DNA from: Candidatus Colwellbacteria bacterium RIFCSPLOWO2_01_FULL_48_10
GTDB lineage: Bacteria; Patescibacteriota; Minisyncoccia; UBA6257; Colwellbacteraceae
Direction of reading: 5' to 3'
DNA length: 12,689 bases
Assembly (NCBI GenBank): GCA_001817755.1
Contig: MHIY01000010.1
Span: 11,499-24,187 of the forward strand
Part shown: positions 5,699 to 12,399 of the stretch, in pieces
Layout of the letters: every line of letters starts with the position of its first letter
Position numbering within the stretch: position 1 is the stretch's first letter
Program-made: the position numbers and the translations under genes
Notes under the pieces: model-generated
What the model was told of the DNA's origin: nothing
Databases searched by the model: none
The model's input: only the letters and a program-made list of their open reading frames with translations

Positions 5699-6010
5699 AT
5701 GTCACAAGCTGTTCTTGAATTAACGGAATCGCTACGGAAGAGACTGCCAAGGTTGTGTGTTGGCAGGGCGCGAGATCTCCTCAATACCCTGGGTGAGCGT
5801 CATCGTCTTGAGTTGGAGCAGCTGCTTCATCTCGCCTGTGATACCGACAGCGTTTATTCGCTACTTGATACTCTGCGAGAACGTTGGCAGGAACTCTTGG
5901 CGGTAGAAGGCCTTCCCAATGTGGAACTAAAGCGGCACGAAGCTATGGGCAGATTCATGAGAATGCTGATCAAGCCTCCTGCACCGAAGTCGCTTCTTGT
6001 GCTAGAGTAG
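5699..6010 (+). CDS. Small soluble helical protein, unknown function
   Basis: 103 residues from the ATG at 5699, which has GAGG at a good distance; an upstream in-frame ATG at 5672 would add nine residues and lacks a ribosome binding site. I do not recognise the family. The sequence is rich in Leu, Arg and Glu with heptad-like spacing (LRKRLPRL, ARDLLNTLGERHRLELEQLLHLA, LLDTLRERWQELLAVEGLPNVELKRHE in sequence order), so a mostly helical, cytoplasmic protein is expected. There is no signal peptide, membrane segment or Cys-based metal site. The gene has its own -10 box and terminator, so it is a single-gene unit. A small nucleic-acid- or protein-binding helical bundle is possible, but there is no direct evidence. 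Confidence 0.6.
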   Translation: MSQAVLELTESLRKRLPRLCVGRARDLLNTLGERHRLELEQLLHLACDTDSVYSLLDTLRERWQELLAVEGLPNVELKRHEAMGRFMRMLIKPPAPKSLLVLE

Positions 6011-6014
6011 ATTA

Positions 6015-6043
6015 ACCCGATTCGTTGAATCGGGTATTTTTTT
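6015..6043 (+). terminator. Rho-independent terminator
   Basis: ACCCGATTC (6015-6023) pairs perfectly with GAATCGGGT (6027-6035) around a GTT loop, followed by A and seven T. It starts five bases after the stop codon at 6010. Confidence 0.93.
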
Positions 6044-6044
6044 C

Positions 6045-6206
6045 TCCGAATAAAGGTTCCGCGGGGCAAGCCCCGCGGTATTTGCGGAGCGAGTTCAGAC
6101 TCGCTCACTCTCGCGCCAAGGCGCGAGGTATTCGACCTTTGTTCCGCCTTCGCTCGGAGGAAATGGAAATGTATTCATTTCCATTTCCCATCCTCGCTTG
6201 TCGGAA
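6045..6206. repeat. Array of nested perfect hairpins between convergent genes
   Basis: Four hairpins follow one another: CCGCGGGGC/GCCCCGCGG (6059-6067 with 6070-6078), GAGCGAGT/ACTCGCTC (6087-6094 with 6099-6106), CTCGCGCC/GGCGCGAG (6110-6117 with 6120-6127), and a 13-bp stem GGAAATGGAAATG/CATTTCCATTTCC (6159-6171 with 6176-6188). Longer-range pairs could enclose them: AAAGGT/ACCTTT (6052-6057 with 6135-6140) around the first three, and TTCCG/CGGAA (6142-6146 with 6202-6206) around the fourth. No T run follows on either strand, so these are not simple terminators. A palindromic dispersed repeat or a structured RNA is the most natural reading. Confidence 0.8.
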
Positions 6207-6219
6207 TAACGAGTGGCCG

Positions 6220-7809
6220 TTAGTGCAAGGAGTCCTTTTGGCTCTTAATGAATGCGCGGAAGTTTTCCACGAACTCGATGAATACCTGGAAGGGCAGTTC
6301 GATTATCAAATTGAAAATGATGACAAGAATGTTGAGCCGGCTCAAGGCGGTTAACCCCCACTTGCCGACGGTGATGAAGGGCATTGCAAATATATCTATC
6401 AGAAACAGCGAGAACTTCGGCTTTTTTTGTTCCATGCTTATCTCTTTGGAGCGGTTATGAATCTTAACGCCGGTTGCGGCCACGAGCGACACGAAGAAGG
6501 CGAATATCACTATATTAGCCATGCTGAATTTGATGGCGACAAGTGCCAGATAGAGGTAATAAAAACAGGCGGCAAATATGGTCATATAAAGCAGCTGGAT
6601 GAAGGTTCTGGTGAACAGGTTTTTCTTCTTGGGCGCCTTAATTACATAGCTCTTGCCGCCGTTGAATCCACAAATCGCTTTAACCTCTTTTAGAACCACG
6701 GCGAAGTTATTTTCCGAAGGCATCTTGATGGAAAGGATTATGATGAGCATCAGGAAGCCGGGGATCAGTATGTTTAGAACCAGGTTAACGAGCGAGAAGT
6801 TGTGGGTTATGTATTTGTCGATTGGTATTTCTATCGCGATCGCTACCACAATCTTCGAAAGCAGGATGGACAATATGCTAAAAAGCGCTATGCGATGGAG
6901 CTTGGACCTTTGTTTCGCGAAGCGCCCGCTGTAGGCGGTTTCGATTTCTTGTTCAAGCGCTTGATCGTTTTCGAAGAGTGTTTTTAGGTCTTCGTAACTA
7001 AGGCCTCTATCGAGCATGTCGCCAATGAGGTAAAAAACCGTATTGAAATAATTACAGAGCTTGAAAAAATATCGGCTGGCGGGGGGACTGAGATGCTTGC
7101 GCAGTTGGACCTGGATAGCCGGCAGTTCCCTTACGATTTGTTCCAGATTGCCGGCGTTCAGGCTATTCCAATCTGGGTACATGAACTTCAGCAGTCGATA
7201 GGTTAGCTGGTCTTGGTCGACCCTAAGGAGTGCTTTTTGTATGCCCATGAAGAGTTGGAGATTTATCTCGTTCTCGGTAAGTTCAAGGCCGCTTATCGAA
7301 AGTTTTTCACGGACGGTCCAGAACATGAATTCTGAAAGCATCGTATCCTTCACCGGCGGAAAGAGGTTCTCTTCGATGGCGTTTACGGTTACTTTTATCA
7401 GCCAGTCGTAGGTTTCCTCCTCGCGCGGGTCGCGTATCTGACGCAAAGCCGCCGTAAGGGCCAGAAAGTTGTCTATTATCGCTTGAACTTCGCCTATCTT
7501 GGATTCGGAGACGGTGTCGTTGGGTAGGCGGCCGGCGCGGATTATCTCTTTAATCAGCGGCTCCGCAATGTTTTTGTTGAGATTCAGGTCTTTCAGTAGC
7601 AGTCGGCGGCGCAAGGTGCGGCCGATGAAGTTTTTGCGGAGTAAGTGCTCCTCCTGATAATCGATGATGCTGCGCATCCGTTCGTAGAATACGGCGACTT
7701 TTGATGCGATCTCGTCAACGTGTATCTTGGGCGCCTTTTCGTCTGGCCTAGTGGTCGATAGGTGCGCCCTATAGCTTTCCAGGAGATTTTCGAGAGGTTT
7801 AGGTGTCAT
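6220..7809 (-). CDS. Large orphan protein: helical cytoplasmic half plus membrane half
   Basis: 529 residues that I do not recognise as a named family. Residues 1-300 are soluble and helical, rich in Leu, Glu and Arg, without a signal peptide and without motifs of a known enzyme. Residues 301-529 hold about five or six hydrophobic segments (near 308-328, 340-360, 402-425, 430-448, 467-480 and 492-512), joined by basic stretches such as KAPKKKN and HNRSKEISMEQKKPK. There are no HExxH, Walker or DEAD-type motifs. The ATG at 7809 lacks a Shine-Dalgarno sequence. It is divergent from dnaG, with 172 bp between them, and convergent with the small gene at 5699. Base composition and length of open frame argue for a real, conserved gene. 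A structural or scaffold role at the membrane is only a guess. Confidence 0.85.
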   Translation of the reverse strand: MTPKPLENLLESYRAHLSTTRPDEKAPKIHVDEIASKVAVFYERMRSIIDYQEEHLLRKNFIGRTLRRRLLLKDLNLNKNIAEPLIKEIIRAGRLPNDTVSESKIGEVQAIIDNFLALTAALRQIRDPREEETYDWLIKVTVNAIEENLFPPVKDTMLSEFMFWTVREKLSISGLELTENEINLQLFMGIQKALLRVDQDQLTYRLLKFMYPDWNSLNAGNLEQIVRELPAIQVQLRKHLSPPASRYFFKLCNYFNTVFYLIGDMLDRGLSYEDLKTLFENDQALEQEIETAYSGRFAKQRSKLHRIALFSILSILLSKIVVAIAIEIPIDKYITHNFSLVNLVLNILIPGFLMLIIILSIKMPSENNFAVVLKEVKAICGFNGGKSYVIKAPKKKNLFTRTFIQLLYMTIFAACFYYLYLALVAIKFSMANIVIFAFFVSLVAATGVKIHNRSKEISMEQKKPKFSLFLIDIFAMPFITVGKWGLTALSRLNILVIIFNLIIELPFQVFIEFVENFRAFIKSQKDSLH

Positions 7810-7832
7810 AAGTTAGGCGATACCAAACAAAA

Positions 7833-7848
7833 AGAGGCTGATGCCTCT
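7833..7848 (-). promoter_or_regulatory. Leader hairpin with T run upstream of the 529-residue gene
   Basis: On the minus strand AGAGGC, loop ATCA, GCCTCT is followed by TTTTG, and lies about 24 bases before the ATG at 7809. It has the form of a weak terminator on the same strand as the gene it precedes, so it could limit read-through from upstream or act as an attenuator. Regulation is inference. Confidence 0.4.
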
Positions 7849-7857
7849 ATACCACTT

Positions 7858-7885
7858 AGCCTATACGAATTCTCGGCTTTGTCAA
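7858..7885 (-). promoter_or_regulatory. Possible promoter of the 529-residue gene
   Basis: A perfect -35 box TTGACA lies at 7885-7880 on the minus strand. The best -10 candidates are poor: TAGGCT (7863-7858, 16-base spacer) or TATAGG (7865-7860, 14-base spacer). Confidence 0.35.
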
Positions 7886-7946
7886 TGTGAAAGCTGGCAT
7901 TTAAAATGGCAGTCTTTTTTCAACCTTTTGCTCGACAGAAGTTAAT

Positions 7947-7975
7947 TTTACATTTTGATTTTTAAACTTTACATT
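7947..7975 (+). promoter_or_regulatory. Predicted promoter of dnaG-rpoD
   Basis: TTTACA (7947-7952, 5 of 6) and TACATT (7970-7975, 4 of 6) are separated by 17 bases. Transcription would begin at about 7982, exactly at the dnaG ATG. The AAGGA at 7976-7980 is only one base from the ATG and so cannot act as a normal ribosome binding site; together these suggest a leaderless transcript. Confidence 0.5.
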
Positions 7976-7981
7976 AAGGAC

Positions 7982-9790
7982 ATGCAACCATCCGAACGCA
8001 TAAAGGAGAAGATCAATATTGTCGATTTCCTGCGGAGCTATTTGGAGATGAGGCCAGCCGGCCGCAATTTCAAAGCCAACTGCCCGTTCCACCAGGAAAA
8101 GACGCCGTCTTTTATAATTTCGCCCGATCGGCAGATCTGGCATTGTTTCGGTTGCGGCTTGGGTGGCGACGTTTTCAAGTTCTTGATGACTTACGAGAAC
8201 ATCGAGTTCTACGAGGCGCTGAAGATTCTCGCCGAGAAGGCTGGCGTGGAACTTAAGAATCTAAGTTCGCAAGATTACCGCCAATTCGGCGTGCTCTATG
8301 AGATCAATGAAGTCACGAAGGATTTCTACTACAAGCAATTAGTTAAGAGTCAAAATGTTAAGAGTTATTTATCCAAGCGCGGATTGCACGAGGCGACTAT
8401 CGAAGATTTTGAGATTGGCTATGCGCCGAACGATTTTGACGCCACCTCGACCCATCTCTTGAAGAGTGGTTACAAGATCGACGACATCTTGCGCGCCGGT
8501 ATTGTCTTCAAGACCGAGCAGGGAAAATACGGTGACCGTTTTCGCGGGCGAGTCATGTTCCCGATACACAATCATTTTGGGAAAATCGTTGGTTTCACGG
8601 GTCGGGTTTTGCCCGAGTACGACAACCCGAATATGGGCAAATACATAAATAGCCCCGAAACGCAGATATTCAACAAATCAAAGGTGATGTACGGCTATTG
8701 GAAGACCAAGCAGAACATCCGGGAAAATAAAACGGCCGTTTTGGTTGAAGGGCAGATGGATTTTCTGATGATGTGGCAGTCAGGCATAAAGAACGCGGCC
8801 GCCAGCTCCGGCACGGCCCTGACTATCGAGCACCTTAAGGTCTTGAAGCCTATCGCAGAAACTGTGGTTATCGCCTATGACAACGACGAGGCTGGTAAGA
8901 TCGCCACTGAGCGTGCGCTTGACCTCTTGGGCGCGAACGATTTTAAATCGGCAGTAGTGGATCTGGGTTCCTATAAAGACCCCGCTGATGCGGCGGCTGA
9001 TAAAGATTTCTTGTCTGTCGCGGTGGCATCGGCCAAACCTGCGATGCAGTATTATTTCAGCCGTTATCTGGACGGCTCGACGAGTGATCGCAAAAGCGCC
9101 ATCAGAATAATTCTTCGTAAGATAGCGAGACTCTATAGCCAAATAGATCAGTCGGACTTTTTGCGCGAACTGTCTCATTCGACCGGGCTATCGGAGAACG
9201 ATCTCCGCGCTGAGATGGAAAAAGTCAAAGCGGATGATGAGACGCCGCGCACCGCCGCGCCGCTTGCGGGACAGTTGGTCGGAGCTTCTGTTTCGGCCAA
9301 GGCCAGCCGGTTGGAATTAGTGGCTTTGAGAGTTCTTGGCTTGCTTTCGGTGAACGATGCCCTGCGTCCGCTTGCGGTTTCACACCTCGGCTTCATGCCG
9401 GAAAATTACCGCCTCGCCCATATTGCCATGTTCGGAGAGAACGCTGATTCGCAGCCGGACGCGGAAACCGTCCTAGCCGACCCAGCTATAAAACAGCTCA
9501 TTGATTTTGTGAGTCTCGGTTCAGGTATGGTTTTCCTGACTACGCCCGCGAACCAGGAAGAGGAGTTTAAGCATCTTCTGCGCGAGCTTGAGCTGGAGCA
9601 CTTGAAGCAAAAGACAGATGACTTGAAGAATCAAATAAGGATAGCGGAGTCAAAAGGCAATGAGGCTATGCTGACCGATAAACTGCGCGAATTTGACGTT
9701 GTCTCCAGAAGAATGCAAGATATAAGGCGAAACAAGTCCTCTGAGGGTAAAAATAATAAATTTTATGGCAAAAAAGACCAAGAAAATTGA
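7982..9790 (+). CDS. dnaG: DNA primase DnaG
   Basis: Makes the short RNA primers used by the replisome. The 602 residues show the family order: a CHC2 zinc finger (C34, H37, C55, C58 in CPFH and CFGCG), the RNA polymerase core with FRGRVMFPI, GFTGRVLP and KYINSPETQIFNKS (about 187-232), and a Toprim domain with Glu256 in VLVEGQMD and Asp300/Asp302 in AYDNDEAG. The last 200 residues are helical and poorly conserved, as expected for the helicase-binding domain. I chose the ATG at 7982 because the protein then begins PSERIKEKINIVDFL, the normal primase start; a TTG at 7955 would add nine residues without support. It overlaps rpoD by 26 nt, so the two are probably co-expressed, as in the dnaG-rpoD operon of many bacteria. 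Confidence 0.97.
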   Translation: MQPSERIKEKINIVDFLRSYLEMRPAGRNFKANCPFHQEKTPSFIISPDRQIWHCFGCGLGGDVFKFLMTYENIEFYEALKILAEKAGVELKNLSSQDYRQFGVLYEINEVTKDFYYKQLVKSQNVKSYLSKRGLHEATIEDFEIGYAPNDFDATSTHLLKSGYKIDDILRAGIVFKTEQGKYGDRFRGRVMFPIHNHFGKIVGFTGRVLPEYDNPNMGKYINSPETQIFNKSKVMYGYWKTKQNIRENKTAVLVEGQMDFLMMWQSGIKNAAASSGTALTIEHLKVLKPIAETVVIAYDNDEAGKIATERALDLLGANDFKSAVVDLGSYKDPADAAADKDFLSVAVASAKPAMQYYFSRYLDGSTSDRKSAIRIILRKIARLYSQIDQSDFLRELSHSTGLSENDLRAEMEKVKADDETPRTAAPLAGQLVGASVSAKASRLELVALRVLGLLSVNDALRPLAVSHLGFMPENYRLAHIAMFGENADSQPDAETVLADPAIKQLIDFVSLGSGMVFLTTPANQEEEFKHLLRELELEHLKQKTDDLKNQIRIAESKGNEAMLTDKLREFDVVSRRMQDIRRNKSSEGKNNKFYGKKDQEN

Positions 9791-10997
9791 GGAGCGAAAG
9801 CGACGAAATACTGAGCGCAACAGCGCGAACGTAAAGAAATCTGCCCCGAAGAAGGTCAAAAAAACCGCAAAACTCGCGCAAAAGGAATCGCAGACCCCAA
9901 AACCGGTGAAGGCTGGCAAGAAGAAGAACGAAGCGCTCGATCTGACTCAGCTTACCGAGCTCATTACCCGCGGCCGGCCGAAAGGCTTTGTGACCGACTT
10001 GGAGATCATGGATTATTTTCCGAGGATAGAGAACAACCCAGGTTTTCTAGACACCATCTATGATGAACTCGCAAAGGCGAACATCAAGGTTGTCGAGGTT
10101 GAGTCTCTTATCGGCTCAGTTGAGGAAGTCTCCGAAGCAGAACTTAAAAATGCTACCAAGATCGATGGACCATTGCCCGACAATGTGCAGATTTACTTGC
10201 GCGAGATAGGCAAGACACCGCTTTTGAAACGTCATGAAGAAAAGGAGCTCGCGAAGCGCATCCTAAAAGCCGACGAAGAGGCCCGTCAGCATCTCATCAA
10301 GGCCAACCTCCGTCTCGTCGTTTCCATCGCCAAACGTTATATTAACAGAGGCCCGCTCGGCATATCGGACTTGATACAAGAAGGGAACATCGGACTCTTC
10401 AAGGCCGTCGAGAAGTTTGACTACACCCGCGGCTTCAAGTTTTCGACCTACGCCACCTGGTGGATCCGCCAGGCCATCACCCGCGCCTTGGCCGACCAGT
10501 CCCGCACCATTCGCATTCCGGTCCATATGGTCGAGACCATTTCGAAGTTCACCCAGGTGAAGCGCAAGCTCGCCCAGGAGCTCGGCCGCGAACCATTGGC
10601 CGAGGAGATCGCAGTTCAAATGAATATCTCGATCGACAAGGTTCGCCACATTCAGAAAATTTCACAAGAGGTCATCTCTCTCGAGTCGCCGATCGGGGAC
10701 AGCGACGATAAATCCACTCTGGCGGAATTCATCAAGGACGAGAAAGGCATTACGCCTTCCCAGCACACCTCACAGGAATTGCTTCGCGACCAGATCCGCG
10801 AAATTTTAGGCGACCTTACCGAGCGCGAGCGCGTGATACTCGAAATGCGTTTCGGCCTCAAAGACGGCGTAGTCCACACGCTCGAAGAAGTCGGCAAGGT
10901 TTTTAACGTCACCCGCGAACGTATCCGGCAGATCGAATCCAAGGCTCTCGAACGCATCAAAACTCACGAAGCTTCATTAAAACTGACCGATTATTAG
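9765..10997 (+). CDS. rpoD: Primary sigma factor RpoD (sigma70)
   Basis: Directs RNA polymerase to housekeeping promoters. In 410 residues it has a very Lys-rich N-terminal extension (1-55), a region 1.1-like part (about 57-115), region 1.2 (VQIYLREIGKTPLLKRHEEK, 141-160), region 2 with DLIQEGNIGL, FKFSTYATWWIRQAITRALA and RTIRIPVHM (177-254), region 3, and region 4 with LTERERVILEMRFGL and the helix-turn-helix VTRERIRQIESKALE near the C-terminus. Residues that read the -10 and -35 boxes look standard. One oddity is the stretch NRG-PLGIS-DLIQEG (194-207), one residue longer than the usual NRG-LQFL-DLIQEG. The start lies 26 nt inside dnaG; a GAGGG at 9743-9747 is too distant (17 bases) for normal use, so translational coupling is likely. 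Confidence 0.96.
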   Translation: MAKKTKKIEERKRRNTERNSANVKKSAPKKVKKTAKLAQKESQTPKPVKAGKKKNEALDLTQLTELITRGRPKGFVTDLEIMDYFPRIENNPGFLDTIYDELAKANIKVVEVESLIGSVEEVSEAELKNATKIDGPLPDNVQIYLREIGKTPLLKRHEEKELAKRILKADEEARQHLIKANLRLVVSIAKRYINRGPLGISDLIQEGNIGLFKAVEKFDYTRGFKFSTYATWWIRQAITRALADQSRTIRIPVHMVETISKFTQVKRKLAQELGREPLAEEIAVQMNISIDKVRHIQKISQEVISLESPIGDSDDKSTLAEFIKDEKGITPSQHTSQELLRDQIREILGDLTERERVILEMRFGLKDGVVHTLEEVGKVFNVTRERIRQIESKALERIKTHEASLKLTDY

Positions 10998-11000
10998 AAC

Positions 11001-12188
11001 ATGTTTAAATCTGAAATGCCGCCTGAGGGCGGCTCGAACGATAAAGCCGAAGCGTTAGCGCGGCAAGGTGTCGCCGAAGATGCTACCCAGTTCGATATAG
11101 ACGAAGCGCTTGAAGTTGAGGCCGGGTTAGACAGGGTTGATAGCGAGTCTAGAAAAATGGAGCAGAAAACCCACGAGAAGTTCGAAAATCGCGCTCTTGA
11201 TATCATCGAGGAACTTATGGACGAGAAAGGCGATCCTGCAATGCTCAGCGGTGCTCTGGTAGGATTCGATTCGGATCGGTCTTGGGCGCTCCGAAAACGT
11301 CTTTTAGACGAAGGCTTGGCCATGAATAATTTGCTCTCGAGTATTGCGGGGCTTGATTCAGACGCGGCCTGGGATCTGCGGGATACGACTTTGTCTCTAA
11401 AAGGAGATTTTGCTTCTGAAGTTGTCGCGAGTCTTGCTGGCGTGGATTCTTCTCGAAGCTGGGAGATGAGAAATAAGCTAATGGAGGGGAGAGTAAATCT
11501 TAGAACCATGGCCGCAAGCATAAATGGATTAGATTCCGATGACGCAGGCCGGATGAGAGAGAGGCTTAGCAGCTTGGGATTTGGTGAAGCCGACATCTTG
11601 GCGACTTTTTCCGGTATTGATTCTGTTAAGGCCTGGAATTTGAGAGAGAAACTATTCAAAGAGCGCGACAAAATGGGCGCTATCGATAGCGTGGCGGTCA
11701 ATAATGGCTTATTAATAAGTTTGGCTGGGCTGGATTCGCCGCGCGCTTGGGAAATGCGCGACGCTTTGATCAAAGAAAGGCATGCCGATAAGATTAATAT
11801 GTGCGTTAGCCTGATAGGGCTCGATTCCCAGCGGGCTAACGTGAAGAGATTAGCAATGATAGAGTCTGGCGATTTTCCCGAAGAAGATGTTGCGATAAGC
11901 TTGGCCGGATTAAATTCATACAATGACTGGCGCATAAGAGACGTGTTGATGAGAGATGGCGCTCCGCGCGACGAAATGGCGCGCAGCTTGTCTAACCGGT
12001 TGGCTGTTGTTGTTGCCGCTGCTAAAGGCATCAAGAACATTAAAGAGTCGACCATTGCCTCTATAAGAGAGGCGAAAGTGACAGCTCACGAAAATGTTCC
12101 GACCGAAGAAGAAAAAGAAGTAGAGAGCCGTCTCGAAAAAGTACTTGAGCAGTCTCGCAGAAAAAGGAGGCCTAATTTGAAAAAATAA
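11001..12188 (+). CDS. GLDS-repeat protein of unknown function, linked to rpoD
   Basis: 395 residues, cytoplasmic by appearance (no signal peptide or membrane segment). The centre (about residues 79-320) is made of eight copies of a 29-30-residue unit with the core SLAGLDSxRAWEMRDxLxKEG. The Gly of the core falls at residues 88, 117, 147, 176, 205, 243, 273 and 303; one spacing is 38 because of a short insert around residues 225-236. The Trp is replaced in units 4 and 7, the Asp by Asn in unit 8. Each unit probably forms two helices, giving a curved solenoid that binds a protein or nucleic acid. The N-terminus is acidic; the C-terminus (about 365-395) is first acidic and then strongly basic (RRKRRPNLKK). 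The ATG is three bases after the rpoD stop, so it belongs to the same operon. I do not know a named family for it; HEAT-like or other helical repeats are the nearest analogy. Confidence 0.9.
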   Translation: MFKSEMPPEGGSNDKAEALARQGVAEDATQFDIDEALEVEAGLDRVDSESRKMEQKTHEKFENRALDIIEELMDEKGDPAMLSGALVGFDSDRSWALRKRLLDEGLAMNNLLSSIAGLDSDAAWDLRDTTLSLKGDFASEVVASLAGVDSSRSWEMRNKLMEGRVNLRTMAASINGLDSDDAGRMRERLSSLGFGEADILATFSGIDSVKAWNLREKLFKERDKMGAIDSVAVNNGLLISLAGLDSPRAWEMRDALIKERHADKINMCVSLIGLDSQRANVKRLAMIESGDFPEEDVAISLAGLNSYNDWRIRDVLMRDGAPRDEMARSLSNRLAVVVAAAKGIKNIKESTIASIREAKVTAHENVPTEEEKEVESRLEKVLEQSRRKRRPNLKK

Positions 12189-12207
12189 CCCCCGTTTTAA
12201 CACATCA

Positions 12208-12399
12208 ATGCGCCGTTACCTATTAATTGGGTTGGCGCTTTTGGGTGTTCTTCTCGTCTGGCGCATATTTAGAGTTCCGCCAGTGGAAGGGCAGACTCAG
12301 CTGGCCGTGCTTTCGACAACTGAGTTCCAGGGCGACCTGGTTAAGATTCGCAACGTCCGCAATTTCCGCTATGGTCCGTTGGCCGATAGATTCCACTAA
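12208..12399 (+). pseudogene. Truncated N-terminus of a DUF4105-like membrane protein
   Basis: 63 residues. A basic start (MRRY), one membrane helix (LLIGLALLGVLLVWRIF, about 5-21), then GDLVKIRNVRNFRYGP, which resembles the beginning of DUF4105 proteins, where a similar VRNF-Y stretch precedes a YDRTYDL motif. Here the frame stops at 12397 soon after that motif, and the expected continuation is not found in any of the three frames. The family has an uncertain, possibly peptidase- or lipid-related role. It begins 19 bases after the repeat-protein gene. It may be a decayed gene, a short real gene, or a damaged contig end; a DUF4105 origin is my reading from memory of the family. Confidence 0.5.

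Noticed and set aside
6045..6206. CRISPR array
   Set aside because: The hairpins differ in sequence from one another, and there are no repeated units with regular spacers or nearby cas genes.
6025..6354. 109-codon plus-strand open frame across the hairpin array
   Set aside because: It begins inside a terminator, runs through palindromic DNA and then lies antisense to the end of the 529-residue gene. The residues simply reflect the repeat.
7894..7920. Terminator-like hairpin (CTG..CAG with T run) on the plus strand before dnaG
   Set aside because: The stem is short with a G-G mismatch, and no plus-strand gene ends nearby. It may be part of the divergent control region, but I cannot support a function.
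7955..7981. TTG start giving a longer DnaG
   Set aside because: The extra nine residues are not typical of primases, while the ATG at 7982 gives the standard N-terminus; the extension would also overlap the predicted -10 box.
10994..12055. 353-codon minus-strand open frame opposite the repeat protein
   Set aside because: Its length is striking, but its Ser/Leu-rich repeats are the antisense image of the GLDS units; the plus-strand protein has the better start, operon position and periodic residue pattern.
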